Below are positions 1 through 8,217 of a stretch of DNA of 64,000 nucleotides, piece after piece. This DNA comes from Sediminibacterium sp. GTDB taxonomy: Bacteria > Bacteroidota > Bacteroidia > B-17B0 > Aurantibacillaceae. Both the position numbers and the translations under genes were made by a program. The notes under the pieces are model-generated. The model was not told the origin of the DNA. It ran no database searches and was given only the letters and a program-made list of their open reading frames with translations. The stretch lies in the NCBI GenBank assembly GCA_030054095.1, contig JASGCO010000009.1, forward strand, positions 1-64,000, written 5' to 3'. Numbering within the stretch: the first letter of the stretch is position 1; each line of letters opens with the position of its first letter.

Positions 1-54
1 ATAGCTATATCTAGTTTTATTCATCAAGGGCATATTGCTATTTTAGGATTATAA
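1..54 (+). CDS. C-terminal end of an unidentified protein (partial)
   Basis: Frame 1 is open from the left edge and closes with TAA at 52-54, giving 17 residues that end in the hydrophobic string HIAILGL. The next gene begins 19 bases later on the same strand, as in an operon. The fragment is too short to identify, and a chance open frame of this length is quite possible. Confidence 0.3.
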   Translation: MAISSFIHQGHIAILGL

Positions 55-73
55 AAAGTTATAAAAAAATTCA

Positions 74-571
74 ATGAAATTACTTTCTTTTATATTACTT
101 ACTTTTTTAATTGATAGCTCCTTCGCACAAGGATTCACATCAAGTTATGTTAGGGTCGAAAATATTGGGTTTTACGGATGTCTATTTAACCCCTTTCCAT
201 CAATTCATATTTACATCAATGCACAAAATCAAGATCCCTCATTTTGGTTCGACCAAGCGAAGCGTAATGATTCCCTATCAATTCCCTTTAAAATAAGTGT
301 ACTGCAGGAAAGATCGAAAATATCATTTTGGATTCACGATACAATATCAAATAGAAAAACAACTACTTCATTCAATGTGGTAAAAAAAACTGATTCATTA
401 ATCACAATGAGTTTCATTGAATTTAAACATACGAGAACGTTTGGAATTGGTTGCTCTCGTTCTGAGAAAATGTATCAATTAATTATTCAGAATAATAAGG
501 TGCTAATGTATTATGGAGATTATTTCCAACCCCAAAACCTCATTCTAACTTTAGGAAAAAACTCCAATTAA
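74..571 (+). CDS. Secreted protein of unknown function
   Basis: A 165-residue protein with a clear signal peptide: MKLL, a hydrophobic core, then cleavage probably after SSFAQ near residue 19. The mature part is rich in beta-type alternation and aromatic residues and has two cysteines (C36 region and the GIGCSR motif near residue 127). I do not recognise the family. It lies 19 bases after the stop of an upstream partial frame, so it may be the last gene of an operon entering from the left. The downstream sequence is a repeat-rich spacer rather than a further gene. Confidence 0.6.
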   Translation: MKLLSFILLTFLIDSSFAQGFTSSYVRVENIGFYGCLFNPFPSIHIYINAQNQDPSFWFDQAKRNDSLSIPFKISVLQERSKISFWIHDTISNRKTTTSFNVVKKTDSLITMSFIEFKHTRTFGIGCSRSEKMYQLIIQNNKVLMYYGDYFQPQNLILTLGKNSN

Positions 572-1033
572 CATGGATTTAATCATTTACCACGCTGCCG
601 CAAGCGTCACCCCCACTCGTCCTCGTTTGAGCAGCAGCGGAAACGAGGACGATTTAACCGTGCGTTTGTAACGCACTTACAAAAAACTCATACTATCAAT
701 CCAAAATCAGTTATCATACAGCGTTACAAACGCTATTTTATACATCCTCGTTGCAAACGAGGATGAGGGGAGATAAAAACGTTGTAAACGGTTAACCCGA
801 ATCATTCCCGCTGTTTACTTTTGTTATAACATTCAAAAGAGCTTAGTTTTCGTTACAGTAAACCGACTGTTGTTGCGAACACTCACTACACTGAATTGAC
901 GTTTGTACTGATCTCTTTTGACAAATGCTTAACATACGATTACATATTAAAGTGCCACATTATTAAACAGAATTCCGGATATATGCCACTCTTAAAAAAC
1001 CATTTATTACTAACCAAACGAGCAAATACAACT
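572..1033. other. Repeat-rich intergenic region and leader
   Basis: This spacer of about 460 bases holds several inverted repeats. CGTCCTCGTTT at 618-628 pairs with AAACGAGGACG at 641-651. CATCCTCGTT at 743-752 pairs with AACGAGGATG at 756-765, and the same core is used in both hairpins. Short GCGTT/AACGC dyads lie between them. A promoter-like element at 770-840 follows, and the rest is probably the long leader of the gene at 1034. No gene is supported here. Confidence 0.6.
770..840 (+). promoter_or_regulatory. Promoter element, copy 1, with TAnnTTTG -7 box
   Basis: The string starting GAGATAAAAACGTTGTAA at 770 recurs at 2593 with one difference in the first 24 bases. Both copies carry a perfect Bacteroidota -7 box (TACTTTTG at 816-823 here) and a conserved CGGTT about 24 bases before it, at the -33 position. 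It lies 264 bases before the ATG of a secreted protein, implying a leader of about 200 bases. Confidence 0.55.
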
Positions 1034-1813
1034 ATGACTAAAATAGCATTTTACATCTCTTCAGTAGTGCCCTTACTTAGCATCAATCTTAGTGCTCAAA
1101 CGATCAGAAAGGCAGCCATAATCGGCTTAAGTACTTTTAAAACCGATGTTACGCACGTCGGTTCAAATCCAGTCATTTCAGATAATTCAAATTGCTTTGT
1201 ACCAAACGGCAAACTGTACACCGACTCTATGGGAACCGGGCGATTAAAGCTATTGATTGATTCCTTTTTACCCTTAATGAATTTCAGGCTAATTTCACCG
1301 GATAGTATTCTTAACAGTGAGGCCTATAAAGCTGTTTCTGAGAAAATAAAATCGTCTATGCAACACGCTGCCAATTCAACAAGCGAATTGCCGGCAAAGG
1401 GCTATGGCTATCTTAGCACTAATGGGCTTGGGGGTGTAAACTATTTAAACGAGTATTTTCAAATACCCCACAAACCCGATATAGTTATTGACGCGTATTT
1501 AGAGTTTGATGTGAATCACGAAGTAAATGCCGTTCTGAAAACAAGTAAGGTGAACATGTATTGCTCCGTATTTATTAAAGCATACAACCCGAAAGGAAAA
1601 AAGGTCTTTAAGTTTAATATCACTTACAAGGATAAAACTCCTGTTCCTGTTCCTGTTCCTGTTACTCCGATCAGTAATTGCTGGGGCAATGTTGTAAAAG
1701 ACGACATTGGAAAATACCAACTACTGGCTTTAGAAGGCGTATTAAAAAAACTGAAAGAAGAATTACCCGATGAGATTGAAGCCGTAAAAAAACGTTACGC
1801 TAAAGAAGATTAG
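1034..1813 (+). CDS. Secreted protein of unknown function
   Basis: The protein is 259 residues from ATG 1034. The frame is open further upstream to a TTG at 896, but only the 1034 start gives a normal signal peptide (MTKIAF, hydrophobic stretch, cleavage near LSAQT). I do not recognise a domain. Residues near 200-212 are a Pro-Val run encoded by four tandem CCTGTT hexamers at about 1641-1664, which could vary in copy number. The C-terminus is a charged helix rich in Lys and Glu. It has a promoter-like element in common with the secreted gene at 2829, suggesting the two are co-regulated. Confidence 0.6.
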   Translation: MTKIAFYISSVVPLLSINLSAQTIRKAAIIGLSTFKTDVTHVGSNPVISDNSNCFVPNGKLYTDSMGTGRLKLLIDSFLPLMNFRLISPDSILNSEAYKAVSEKIKSSMQHAANSTSELPAKGYGYLSTNGLGGVNYLNEYFQIPHKPDIVIDAYLEFDVNHEVNAVLKTSKVNMYCSVFIKAYNPKGKKVFKFNITYKDKTPVPVPVPVTPISNCWGNVVKDDIGKYQLLALEGVLKKLKEELPDEIEAVKKRYAKED

Positions 1814-2006
1814 TAAAAAGCGATCATATGGCATTTATGCAAAACCGGCTTAAACTGTTTTACGCAGGGATACAATATCCTGTTTGCCCCCCGCTCACGT
1901 TTGTTTCTTCAATCGCTTAAACGGGGGCAATTCATATTACATCTTTTCTAAATACTATAACTAATTTGGCTATGCGACTGTAATACACTTACAATCAACG
2001 ATTGGC

Positions 2007-2363
2007 TTATTGTTTCGATAAGTTATCCAGCAAAACAACAATTCTGTCTGAAATCGGAACGATCCGCTCGTACGCTTTTTGCGCCTCCGCGGGGTTACCC
2101 CTTCCTTTAAGTGTGATAGCGTTTTTAATTTCCTGATGTAAAGTAATGTGTATGTTTTCCAATTCCTTCATATCGGAAAGGTGCTTATAGCGTTCAAAAC
2201 CTTTGTCATACAGCCATTTTCCTAAATCACAATCGGTGTGTGAAACTGCCTGATCAAGCGTTAGTGCTTCTTCTCCATCCAGAAAACTTTTTATTCTGAA
2301 TTTCCAGCTAAGGTGCTTTTGCTTAGCCATTAAAAAATCGAATTTCGCGAAACTTGTGCTCAT
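2007..2363 (-). CDS. Stand-alone CZB (chemoreceptor zinc-binding) domain protein
   Basis: A 118-residue protein made up almost wholly of a CZB domain. The 3His-1Cys zinc signature is visible: H17 in KQKHLSW, C45 in DCDLGKW and H72/H76 in IHITLH, with the conserved G48-W50. CZB domains normally sit at the end of chemoreceptors or diguanylate cyclases and sense zinc or hypochlorous acid. Here no signalling domain is attached and no chemotaxis gene is near, so its partner is unknown. Start at ATG 2363; the gene stands alone on the minus strand. Confidence 0.8.
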   Translation of the reverse strand: MSTSFAKFDFLMAKQKHLSWKFRIKSFLDGEEALTLDQAVSHTDCDLGKWLYDKGFERYKHLSDMKELENIHITLHQEIKNAITLKGRGNPAEAQKAYERIVPISDRIVVLLDNLSKQ

Positions 2364-2828
2364 ACGTGGTTAGTGTCACTTGGTTTATAAATTTTTACGG
2401 AGCGAATATGGCATTTTTATCTGAAATATCATATCACCATGAGAATTTTAACGCTTCTTGTAAATGACATGTAAACGTTTATCACGACTCCTCCAACTGT
2501 TCCGGTTAAGCTTATCTTTTTGCATTCATTGCATGCCGATCTTACAGACAAGATCGTAATGAGTCAGAAAGTTTTTTCACTCCCATCTGAATGAGATAAA
2601 AACGTTGTAAGCGGTTCCTCTTAATCGTTGTGTCTGAGTTACCTTTGTCACGTACACTCAAAGGAAGGCATCTCTCCAGTGCGATCTCGCTAATTCCTTC
2701 TGTGGTTTTTAAACAAACATTGCTCAGTAACAACAGAACATACTGTATGTTATATCATAAAAATCCATCTCCCCGCGCACTAGCCGAAAAGCGGATAATA
2801 GAGTAGGCATGATTTTAATTTATAAAAT
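2364..2828. other. Intergenic region with promoter of the downstream secreted gene
   Basis: This spacer of about 465 bases separates divergent genes. It holds a small dyad, CGATCTT 2537-2543 against AAGATCG 2550-2556, and the second copy of the promoter element at 2593-2670. The rest reads as leader for the gene at 2829. A short minus-strand open frame over 2542-2733 has no coding character. Confidence 0.5.
2593..2670 (+). promoter_or_regulatory. Promoter element, copy 2, with TAnnTTTG -7 box
   Basis: It matches the element at 770-840 over about 75 bases, with 23 of the first 24 identical. It has a -7 box TACCTTTG at 2640-2647 and CGGTT at the -33 position. The ATG of the secreted protein lies 180 bases after the -7 box. 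The gap between the copies contains an unrelated gene, so this is either a duplicated promoter or a conserved regulon signal. Confidence 0.55.
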
Positions 2829-4382
2829 ATGAAAAAGATTGTATTGATTGCTGCGTGTCTGCAGTTGTGGTGTTCCCTGGGGAAGGCTCAAAAAATGACA
2901 GATGCGATTAGCTATTTGCCGTCTAAAGCAAACGGCGTCTTAGTTCTTAACAAGGTGTTTCACAAAACAGTTAAAAAGTGGGAAGTAAAAATTCAAACTG
3001 CTTATTATGACGAAATAGGAAAAAAAACGATCTTGAAAGATGTTAAAACGTTTGAGATTGAAGACGATTACTTTGTCAAAATAGATAAAGCTTATCTTGA
3101 TGGCAAACACTACTTTAGCGTAAGGGGGTTGGATGCAACGGGAAAAGAAGTTGTTAGTCAGCCGGCAGGGATGAATGGTACGCCATGGGATCAGCCCTGT
3201 AAATGGTGGTGCGTTGGTAATACATATGCCTATGGACTAAACCTGTGGGTACATCCGAATGGCGGCACTTCGAGGGTGCAAATGGCGGAAGCCCCTGCCC
3301 CGGCCGGAGCACCTTACCATTACCAATGGGTAAGTGCTACGCAATGGCCTGCATTTGTTCAATCACAAAATCCGCTTTATTATGGCCTCACCGATTTTAA
3401 CCTGTTAAGTTCGGGAAATGCCGGAAAGTTAATCCACATGACGGATGTACCGGAAAGTGAAGCGGTGCATGATGCCAATAACAATGCCGTATGGGGGCAT
3501 TTTTATGGTGTGCGTAAATACTATGGTCCGTGGAAGGATGATTACGATGCTTGCGTTTCAAATGATCTGGCTTCGGGTGATGAAAATTGCATTCAGAATT
3601 TTGGATGGGCAAAAGGTATGATAAACAATAGTGCGCCTATTTCTACGCCACTTACCTGTAATGGCACTTCCGGTGGAGACCATGATGCAAATACTCCTAT
3701 CGGGGTTGGAACAATAGCTCAAAGTTTTGAACCATGCCTGGACTTTTATAATAATGGATGGAATTCTGGAGATAACAATGATAGTATTTTAACTTTTGAA
3801 GAATGGAGCAATATTTATCAAATGATAACTTATCTTGAAAACTGTACACAAGCTGCCGGTAATTCAACCGGGAGCCCGTTCTCCTGGCCGGAAAACATTA
3901 TCAATATTACCTTTCAGCCTTATGACAACAGTCCGCTTCCGAATACACCGGTTGTGTTTAATAAAGCGAGTCTAACAGACGGAAAGGGAAATATTGTAAA
4001 TACCACCTATACCATCCCTAAAGGTTTAATTCATATAGGCGTTCAGTATAAAGATGGCAGCTATGGACAATCCTTTGGTATTAACAAAGCAGCGGTAACA
4101 ACGGTTATTAACCAAGCTACATTTCTTAAAGCAACTATTGCGCCAACTCCTGTTCAAGGCAATAGTTTTAACTTAAACCTGACATCAAACGCTAACTTAT
4201 CGTTTACCTATATGTTGTATGACGGTTATGGTAACGGGCTGTTCAGAAAAGCATATACAACAAGTAAGGGTCAAAATTTGTCTGAGGTAATAAATGTGCC
4301 TAACGGAATTCCTTCGGGATTATTAATTAACAAATTTGTTTTTAGTGATGGGTCGCAATTAACGATCAACTCCGTTAAATAG
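2829..4382 (+). CDS. Secreted protein with type IX sorting domain (type A-like)
   Basis: 517 residues with an N-terminal signal peptide (MKKIVLIAAC, cleavage near GKAQK). The middle is rich in Trp, Asn, Gly and Cys and is not a family I recognise; paired cysteines occur around residues 125-130 and 240-275. The last 80 residues have the pattern of a T9SS type A C-terminal signal: APTPVQGN, a strand, YMLYDGYGNG, then a long strand and a final Lys. The protein is therefore probably exported by T9SS and kept at or released from the cell surface. A strong terminator follows at 4452. Confidence 0.7.
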   Translation: MKKIVLIAACLQLWCSLGKAQKMTDAISYLPSKANGVLVLNKVFHKTVKKWEVKIQTAYYDEIGKKTILKDVKTFEIEDDYFVKIDKAYLDGKHYFSVRGLDATGKEVVSQPAGMNGTPWDQPCKWWCVGNTYAYGLNLWVHPNGGTSRVQMAEAPAPAGAPYHYQWVSATQWPAFVQSQNPLYYGLTDFNLLSSGNAGKLIHMTDVPESEAVHDANNNAVWGHFYGVRKYYGPWKDDYDACVSNDLASGDENCIQNFGWAKGMINNSAPISTPLTCNGTSGGDHDANTPIGVGTIAQSFEPCLDFYNNGWNSGDNNDSILTFEEWSNIYQMITYLENCTQAAGNSTGSPFSWPENIINITFQPYDNSPLPNTPVVFNKASLTDGKGNIVNTTYTIPKGLIHIGVQYKDGSYGQSFGINKAAVTTVINQATFLKATIAPTPVQGNSFNLNLTSNANLSFTYMLYDGYGNGLFRKAYTTSKGQNLSEVINVPNGIPSGLLINKFVFSDGSQLTINSVK

Positions 4383-4451
4383 GTCTTTAAAGGTTAGTGA
4401 GATTAAACTCAGGCATTACTCACACCAAAACTCACTAATTTAAAAGCGAAT

Positions 4452-4481
4452 AAGGCGTAGCATTTAACTACGCCTTTTTTT
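4452..4481 (+). terminator. Rho-independent terminator
   Basis: AAGGCGTAG (4452-4460) pairs perfectly with CTACGCCTT (4468-4476) around a 7-base loop and runs into a T tract. It ends transcription of the secreted protein gene at 2829. Confidence 0.85.
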
Positions 4482-4549
4482 ATATAATTTCTAAAAGCCT
4501 ATACTTTTATAAATCTATACTTTTTCTACAGCCAACCATTATTCGTAAA

Positions 4550-4725
4550 CGGCTGAGCAATTGCAGCGGCAGCCCCCGACAGGCTTTTGCGTGCTGACGC
4601 GCCACTGAGGAGGCGCAGGAACGGAGCCACCGCAAGGGCAGCGGCACAGCAAAAGACGGAGGGGCTATAGCGGAAAGTGCGGCCCGTGCTAAGGGCTTGC
4701 GGGCAGGCAAGGGACAGCCCCAGAA
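4550..4725 (-). repeat. GC-rich dispersed intergenic element, copy 1
   Basis: A stretch of about 175 bases, much richer in GC than its surroundings, between the terminator and the trmH stop. Read on the minus strand it shares ordered words with 18356-18530: CTTTYCGCTATAGC, then CACGCAAAA, then GGCTGCCGCTKCAATYGCTC. It carries no convincing gene; the open frames over it are compositional artefacts. It looks like a degenerate extragenic repeat family of this genome. Confidence 0.55.
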
Positions 4726-4733
4726 AAAACCGA

Positions 4734-5420
4734 TTACAGTTTCTTCTTTTCCTTATAATACAAATCAATGATGGCATCGCTTTTTTCGATGCTGTTTTTC
4801 AGCCAATCTAAGTAAATAGTAGCCCGTTCTTCTTCACTGATAAGGTATTGCGGCACATCGCGGCGGATGCGGGTAGTGAGTTCGTACATGCACAGGGCCG
4901 CGCATACGCTGATGTTAAAACTTTCGGTAAAACCGAACATGGGAATACGCACAAATTCATCTGCCTCCTGGCGAACGGCATCGGTAATGCCATCTATTTC
5001 GGTACCAAATACCAGTGCCAGTTTACGGTCAACCGGCAATTCCGACAAGGTAACATCGTTGGTGTGTGGCGTGGTGGCTACTATGCGGTAACCTTGCTGC
5101 TTTAACTGACGCAAAGCATTTACTGTATTCTCTTCCTGTTCGTTATGGCGGGTAATGCTCAGCCAGTTGCTGCTTCCCATGGCCACATCGGCGCTGATCT
5201 TAAATTTATTGCGGTTTTCGATGAAGTGAACGTATTGTACGCCAAAACAATCGCAACTGCGCAACACCGCGCTGGCATTGTGTGCCTGATAAAGGTCTTC
5301 GAGTACAATGCGTAAGTGATTGGTACGGTGGGCAATGACCTCGTCGAAACGAGCCTTGCGTTTCTCCGAAATAAACTGCGACAAATAATTGATCAGGGTG
5401 ATCTTTTCGTTGAGGTCCAT
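4734..5420 (-). CDS. trmH: tRNA (guanosine-2'-O)-methyltransferase, TrmH/SpoU family
   Basis: 228 residues from ATG 5420; an ATG six codons upstream (5438) is possible but falls in the short divergent promoter space. All three SPOUT knot motifs are present: NASAVLRS (48-55), GTEIDG (139-144) and FTESFNISVCAAL (164-176). TrmH transfers a methyl group from S-adenosylmethionine to the ribose of G18 in tRNA. The length is typical of the tRNA enzyme and lacks the extra N-terminal domain of the rRNA RlmB type. It is divergent from the patatin gene with about 40 bases between them. Confidence 0.85.
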   Translation of the reverse strand: MDLNEKITLINYLSQFISEKRKARFDEVIAHRTNHLRIVLEDLYQAHNASAVLRSCDCFGVQYVHFIENRNKFKISADVAMGSSNWLSITRHNEQEENTVNALRQLKQQGYRIVATTPHTNDVTLSELPVDRKLALVFGTEIDGITDAVRQEADEFVRIPMFGFTESFNISVCAALCMYELTTRIRRDVPQYLISEEERATIYLDWLKNSIEKSDAIIDLYYKEKKKL

Positions 5421-5461
5421 GGTATAAAACAGGATCACAAAATTATTATTATTTTTAGAGT

Positions 5462-6463
5462 ATGACCGTAAAAAAGATAGATTTGGCTCTTCAGGGCGGA
5501 GGCGCTCACGGGGCTTACACCTGGGGCGTTATTGACCGGTTGCTGGATGATGAGCGTATTGAAATTGATGGCATCTGCGGTACCAGTGCGGGAGCTATGA
5601 ATGCTGTTTGTACCTTGTACGGGTTAAATAAAGGCGGACGCGGGTTGGCGAAACACACACTGGTAAAATTCTGGCATAAAATTTCGGAAGCGGGGCGCTT
5701 TTCGTTGCTGCAACCTTCGTGGTTCGACAAGGTGCTGAGTCCCGGTAATATGGATTACTCCTGGTTTTACCGCTTGTTCAGTTTTACCAGCGAAAATTTA
5801 TCGCCGGCGCAGTTTAACCCATCGGGGATTAACCCTATTGAAAAAATACTGAACGAGCTGATTGATTTTGAAGAATTGCATCGCATTCATCCGCCTAAGT
5901 TGTTTGTTTGCGCCACCAATGTAAAAACCTGCGAGGCACGTGTGTTTGGGCCAACAGAAATTTCCGTTAAAGCCATTCTGGCTTCGGCCTGCCTGCCCTA
6001 CCTGTTTCATCCTGTAGAAATTAATGGTGAGTTTTTTTGGGACGGCGGTTACATGGGTAATCCACCACTTTGGCCACTGGCAAAAGGCACTGTAAACACC
6101 GATGATATTTTGCTGGTGCGCATTAATCCGTTTGTAATTAAAAATGTGCCTTCAACTATTGAAGAAATAAAAGACCGGGTGAATGAGATCAGTTTCAATT
6201 CATCCCTTAAACTGGAAGTGCAGCAACTGGAATTTATTAATGAACTGGTGGCAGAAGGATATACACGGAATGGCGCGCTACGGAAAATTAATTTGCATTC
6301 CATTTGCGCGGATGAAGATCTTTTAGAATTAAACTTATCGAGCAAATTAAATACAGCCTGGGATTTTTTAATGCACCTTAAAAACCTTGGTTACGCGGCA
6401 TGCGACCGGTGGTTGCAGCAGCATTTTGACGACATTGGTGCAAAAAGTTCCTTTACTCTTTAA
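5462..6463 (+). CDS. Patatin-like phospholipase
   Basis: 333 residues with the full patatin signature: oxyanion motif GGGAHGAY (12-19), nucleophile elbow GTSAG with Ser42, and the Asp of the dyad in DGG at D194. Members are acyl hydrolases acting on phospholipids or other esters. No signal peptide, so probably cytoplasmic or an unusual substrate of another route. Similar GGGAHGAYTWGV proteins occur in many proteobacteria and Bacteroidota; the physiological substrate is not known to me. It precedes the M3 peptidase by 40 bases and may be cotranscribed with it. Confidence 0.85.
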   Translation: MTVKKIDLALQGGGAHGAYTWGVIDRLLDDERIEIDGICGTSAGAMNAVCTLYGLNKGGRGLAKHTLVKFWHKISEAGRFSLLQPSWFDKVLSPGNMDYSWFYRLFSFTSENLSPAQFNPSGINPIEKILNELIDFEELHRIHPPKLFVCATNVKTCEARVFGPTEISVKAILASACLPYLFHPVEINGEFFWDGGYMGNPPLWPLAKGTVNTDDILLVRINPFVIKNVPSTIEEIKDRVNEISFNSSLKLEVQQLEFINELVAEGYTRNGALRKINLHSICADEDLLELNLSSKLNTAWDFLMHLKNLGYAACDRWLQQHFDDIGAKSSFTL

Positions 6464-6503
6464 ACACATTTATATAATTGATTAACTGATTGAAATACCC
6501 ATT

Positions 6504-8213
6504 ATGAAGACCCGGCAATTTATTAAAAACGAATTTAGTGTTACAACCTGGAATGAACTGGAACCTTATTTTAACGACTTGTTAAATCGTCCTATAGAAT
6601 CGAAAGCGGAACTGGAACAATGGCTGCTAGACAATAGTGAACTAAGCGCTGTTGTGAGCGAAGATATGGCCTGGCGGTACATTAAGATGACCTGCGATAC
6701 AGCCAACGAAACGTTGAGAAATCGATACAACGATTTTGTGGAGAACATAGATCCTAATATGGCACCGCTGGTTAACAAACTAAACGAAAAACTGATGCAG
6801 TGCGCGTATAACAAGGATCTGGATGCCGCTCTGTATGGCATTTACCTGCGTGGTATTCGTAAAAGCATTGAGTTGTTCCGCGAGGAAAATATTCCGTTGA
6901 ATACCGCCCTTCAACAAAAGGAACAGCAATTTGGCGCTATCAGCGGCGCGCAAAGTATTGATTACAATGGTGAAACCATGACCCTTCAGAAAGCGGGGTT
7001 GTTTTTAAAAAACTTAGACCAATCGGTTCGTGAAACCGTTTACCGTTTAATGGCAGCACGCCGTGCTCAGGATGAAGACGCGCTGAATACATTGTTTTCG
7101 GAGTTAATTGCTTTGCGTCATCAGGTGGCTGTTAACACTGGCTTTAAGAATTACAGGGATTACAAACACGAAGCGTTGGGTCGGTTTGATTACGCGGTGA
7201 GCGATTGCCTGGCTTTTCATGAGTCGGTGAAACAATACGCGGTTCCTTTAATGCGCGAACACGATGCCGCCCGTAAAAAAGCGCTGGGACTGGAGGATTA
7301 CCGTCCCTGGGACACTTCGGTGGATGAGGAAGGGAAGGAACCTTTAAAACCGTTTGCTTCGGCAAATGAACTGATTGAGAAAACCATTACCTGTTTTAAT
7401 AGTATTGACCCGTATTTTGGTGATTGCATTAAAACCATGCGGGATATGGGACGTTTGGATCTGGAAAGCCGCTTGGGGAAAGCGCCCGGTGGCTATCAGT
7501 ATCCACTTTACGAAACCGATGTGCCGTTTATTTTTATGAATAGTGTGGGCTTACATCGCGATCTGGTAACCATGGTGCATGAAGGTGGGCACGCGATCCA
7601 CTCTTTTTTATATAATCATTTACCTTTGGTGGATTTTAAAAGTCCGCCCAGTGAAGTAGCCGAGCTGGCCAGTATGAGTATGGAATTAATCAGTATGGAA
7701 CATTGGGAGGTGTTTTTCGATAATCCGGAAGATCTGAAACGCGCCAAATGCCAGCAACTGGAAGGCGTGATGGATACCTTACCATGGATTGCTGCCATTG
7801 ATAAATTTCAGCATTGGGTTTACGAACATCCGGATCATACCGTTGAAGAACGCTATGCTTGCTGGGTGGCCATTATGAATGATTTTGGCAACAGTCTGGT
7901 TAATTTTGAAGGATTTGAAGCTAACCTGAAACGGCGCTGGCAGATACAATTGCACCTTTTTGAAGTGCCGTTTTACTATATTGAATACGGGTTTGCGCAA
8001 TTAGGTGCTATTGCTATGTGGCGACAATACAAACAGCAACCGGAGCAAGCCATACGCAATTATAAAAACGCGCTGGCCTTAGGTTATACTAAAAGTATTC
8101 CTGATATTTATACTACAGCCGGCATACGGTTCGATTTTAGTCCGGCTTATGTTAAAGAACTGATGGATTTTGTCAAATCGGAATATCAGAAAATTAAAAA
8201 TCACAACGCGTAA
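6504..8213 (+). CDS. M3 family oligoendopeptidase
   Basis: 569 residues, the usual size for PepF/M3 enzymes. The zinc site is HEGGH at 359-363 with a third ligand probably Glu387 in the PPSEVAEL stretch. The region SFLYNHLPL after the site and a C-terminal tyrosine-rich segment (FYYIEYGFAQLG) fit the substrate-gating part of the family. It cleaves short peptides in the cytoplasm; no signal peptide is present. Only 4 bases separate its stop from the histidine kinase start, so they are likely one transcript, though a functional link is not evident. Confidence 0.88.
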   Translation: MKTRQFIKNEFSVTTWNELEPYFNDLLNRPIESKAELEQWLLDNSELSAVVSEDMAWRYIKMTCDTANETLRNRYNDFVENIDPNMAPLVNKLNEKLMQCAYNKDLDAALYGIYLRGIRKSIELFREENIPLNTALQQKEQQFGAISGAQSIDYNGETMTLQKAGLFLKNLDQSVRETVYRLMAARRAQDEDALNTLFSELIALRHQVAVNTGFKNYRDYKHEALGRFDYAVSDCLAFHESVKQYAVPLMREHDAARKKALGLEDYRPWDTSVDEEGKEPLKPFASANELIEKTITCFNSIDPYFGDCIKTMRDMGRLDLESRLGKAPGGYQYPLYETDVPFIFMNSVGLHRDLVTMVHEGGHAIHSFLYNHLPLVDFKSPPSEVAELASMSMELISMEHWEVFFDNPEDLKRAKCQQLEGVMDTLPWIAAIDKFQHWVYEHPDHTVEERYACWVAIMNDFGNSLVNFEGFEANLKRRWQIQLHLFEVPFYYIEYGFAQLGAIAMWRQYKQQPEQAIRNYKNALALGYTKSIPDIYTTAGIRFDFSPAYVKELMDFVKSEYQKIKNHNA

Positions 8214-8217
8214 AATC

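Noticed and set aside
896..1033. Upstream TTG start of the secreted protein at 1034
   Set aside because: The extra 46 residues would bury the signal peptide; ATG 1034 gives a normal secreted N-terminus.
2542..2733. 63-codon minus-strand frame
   Set aside because: It overlaps the promoter element conserved with 770-840, which explains the conserved sequence better.
4507..4777. Alanine- and arginine-rich open frames in the GC-rich spacer
   Set aside because: They result from base composition in the dispersed element and overlap the real trmH end.
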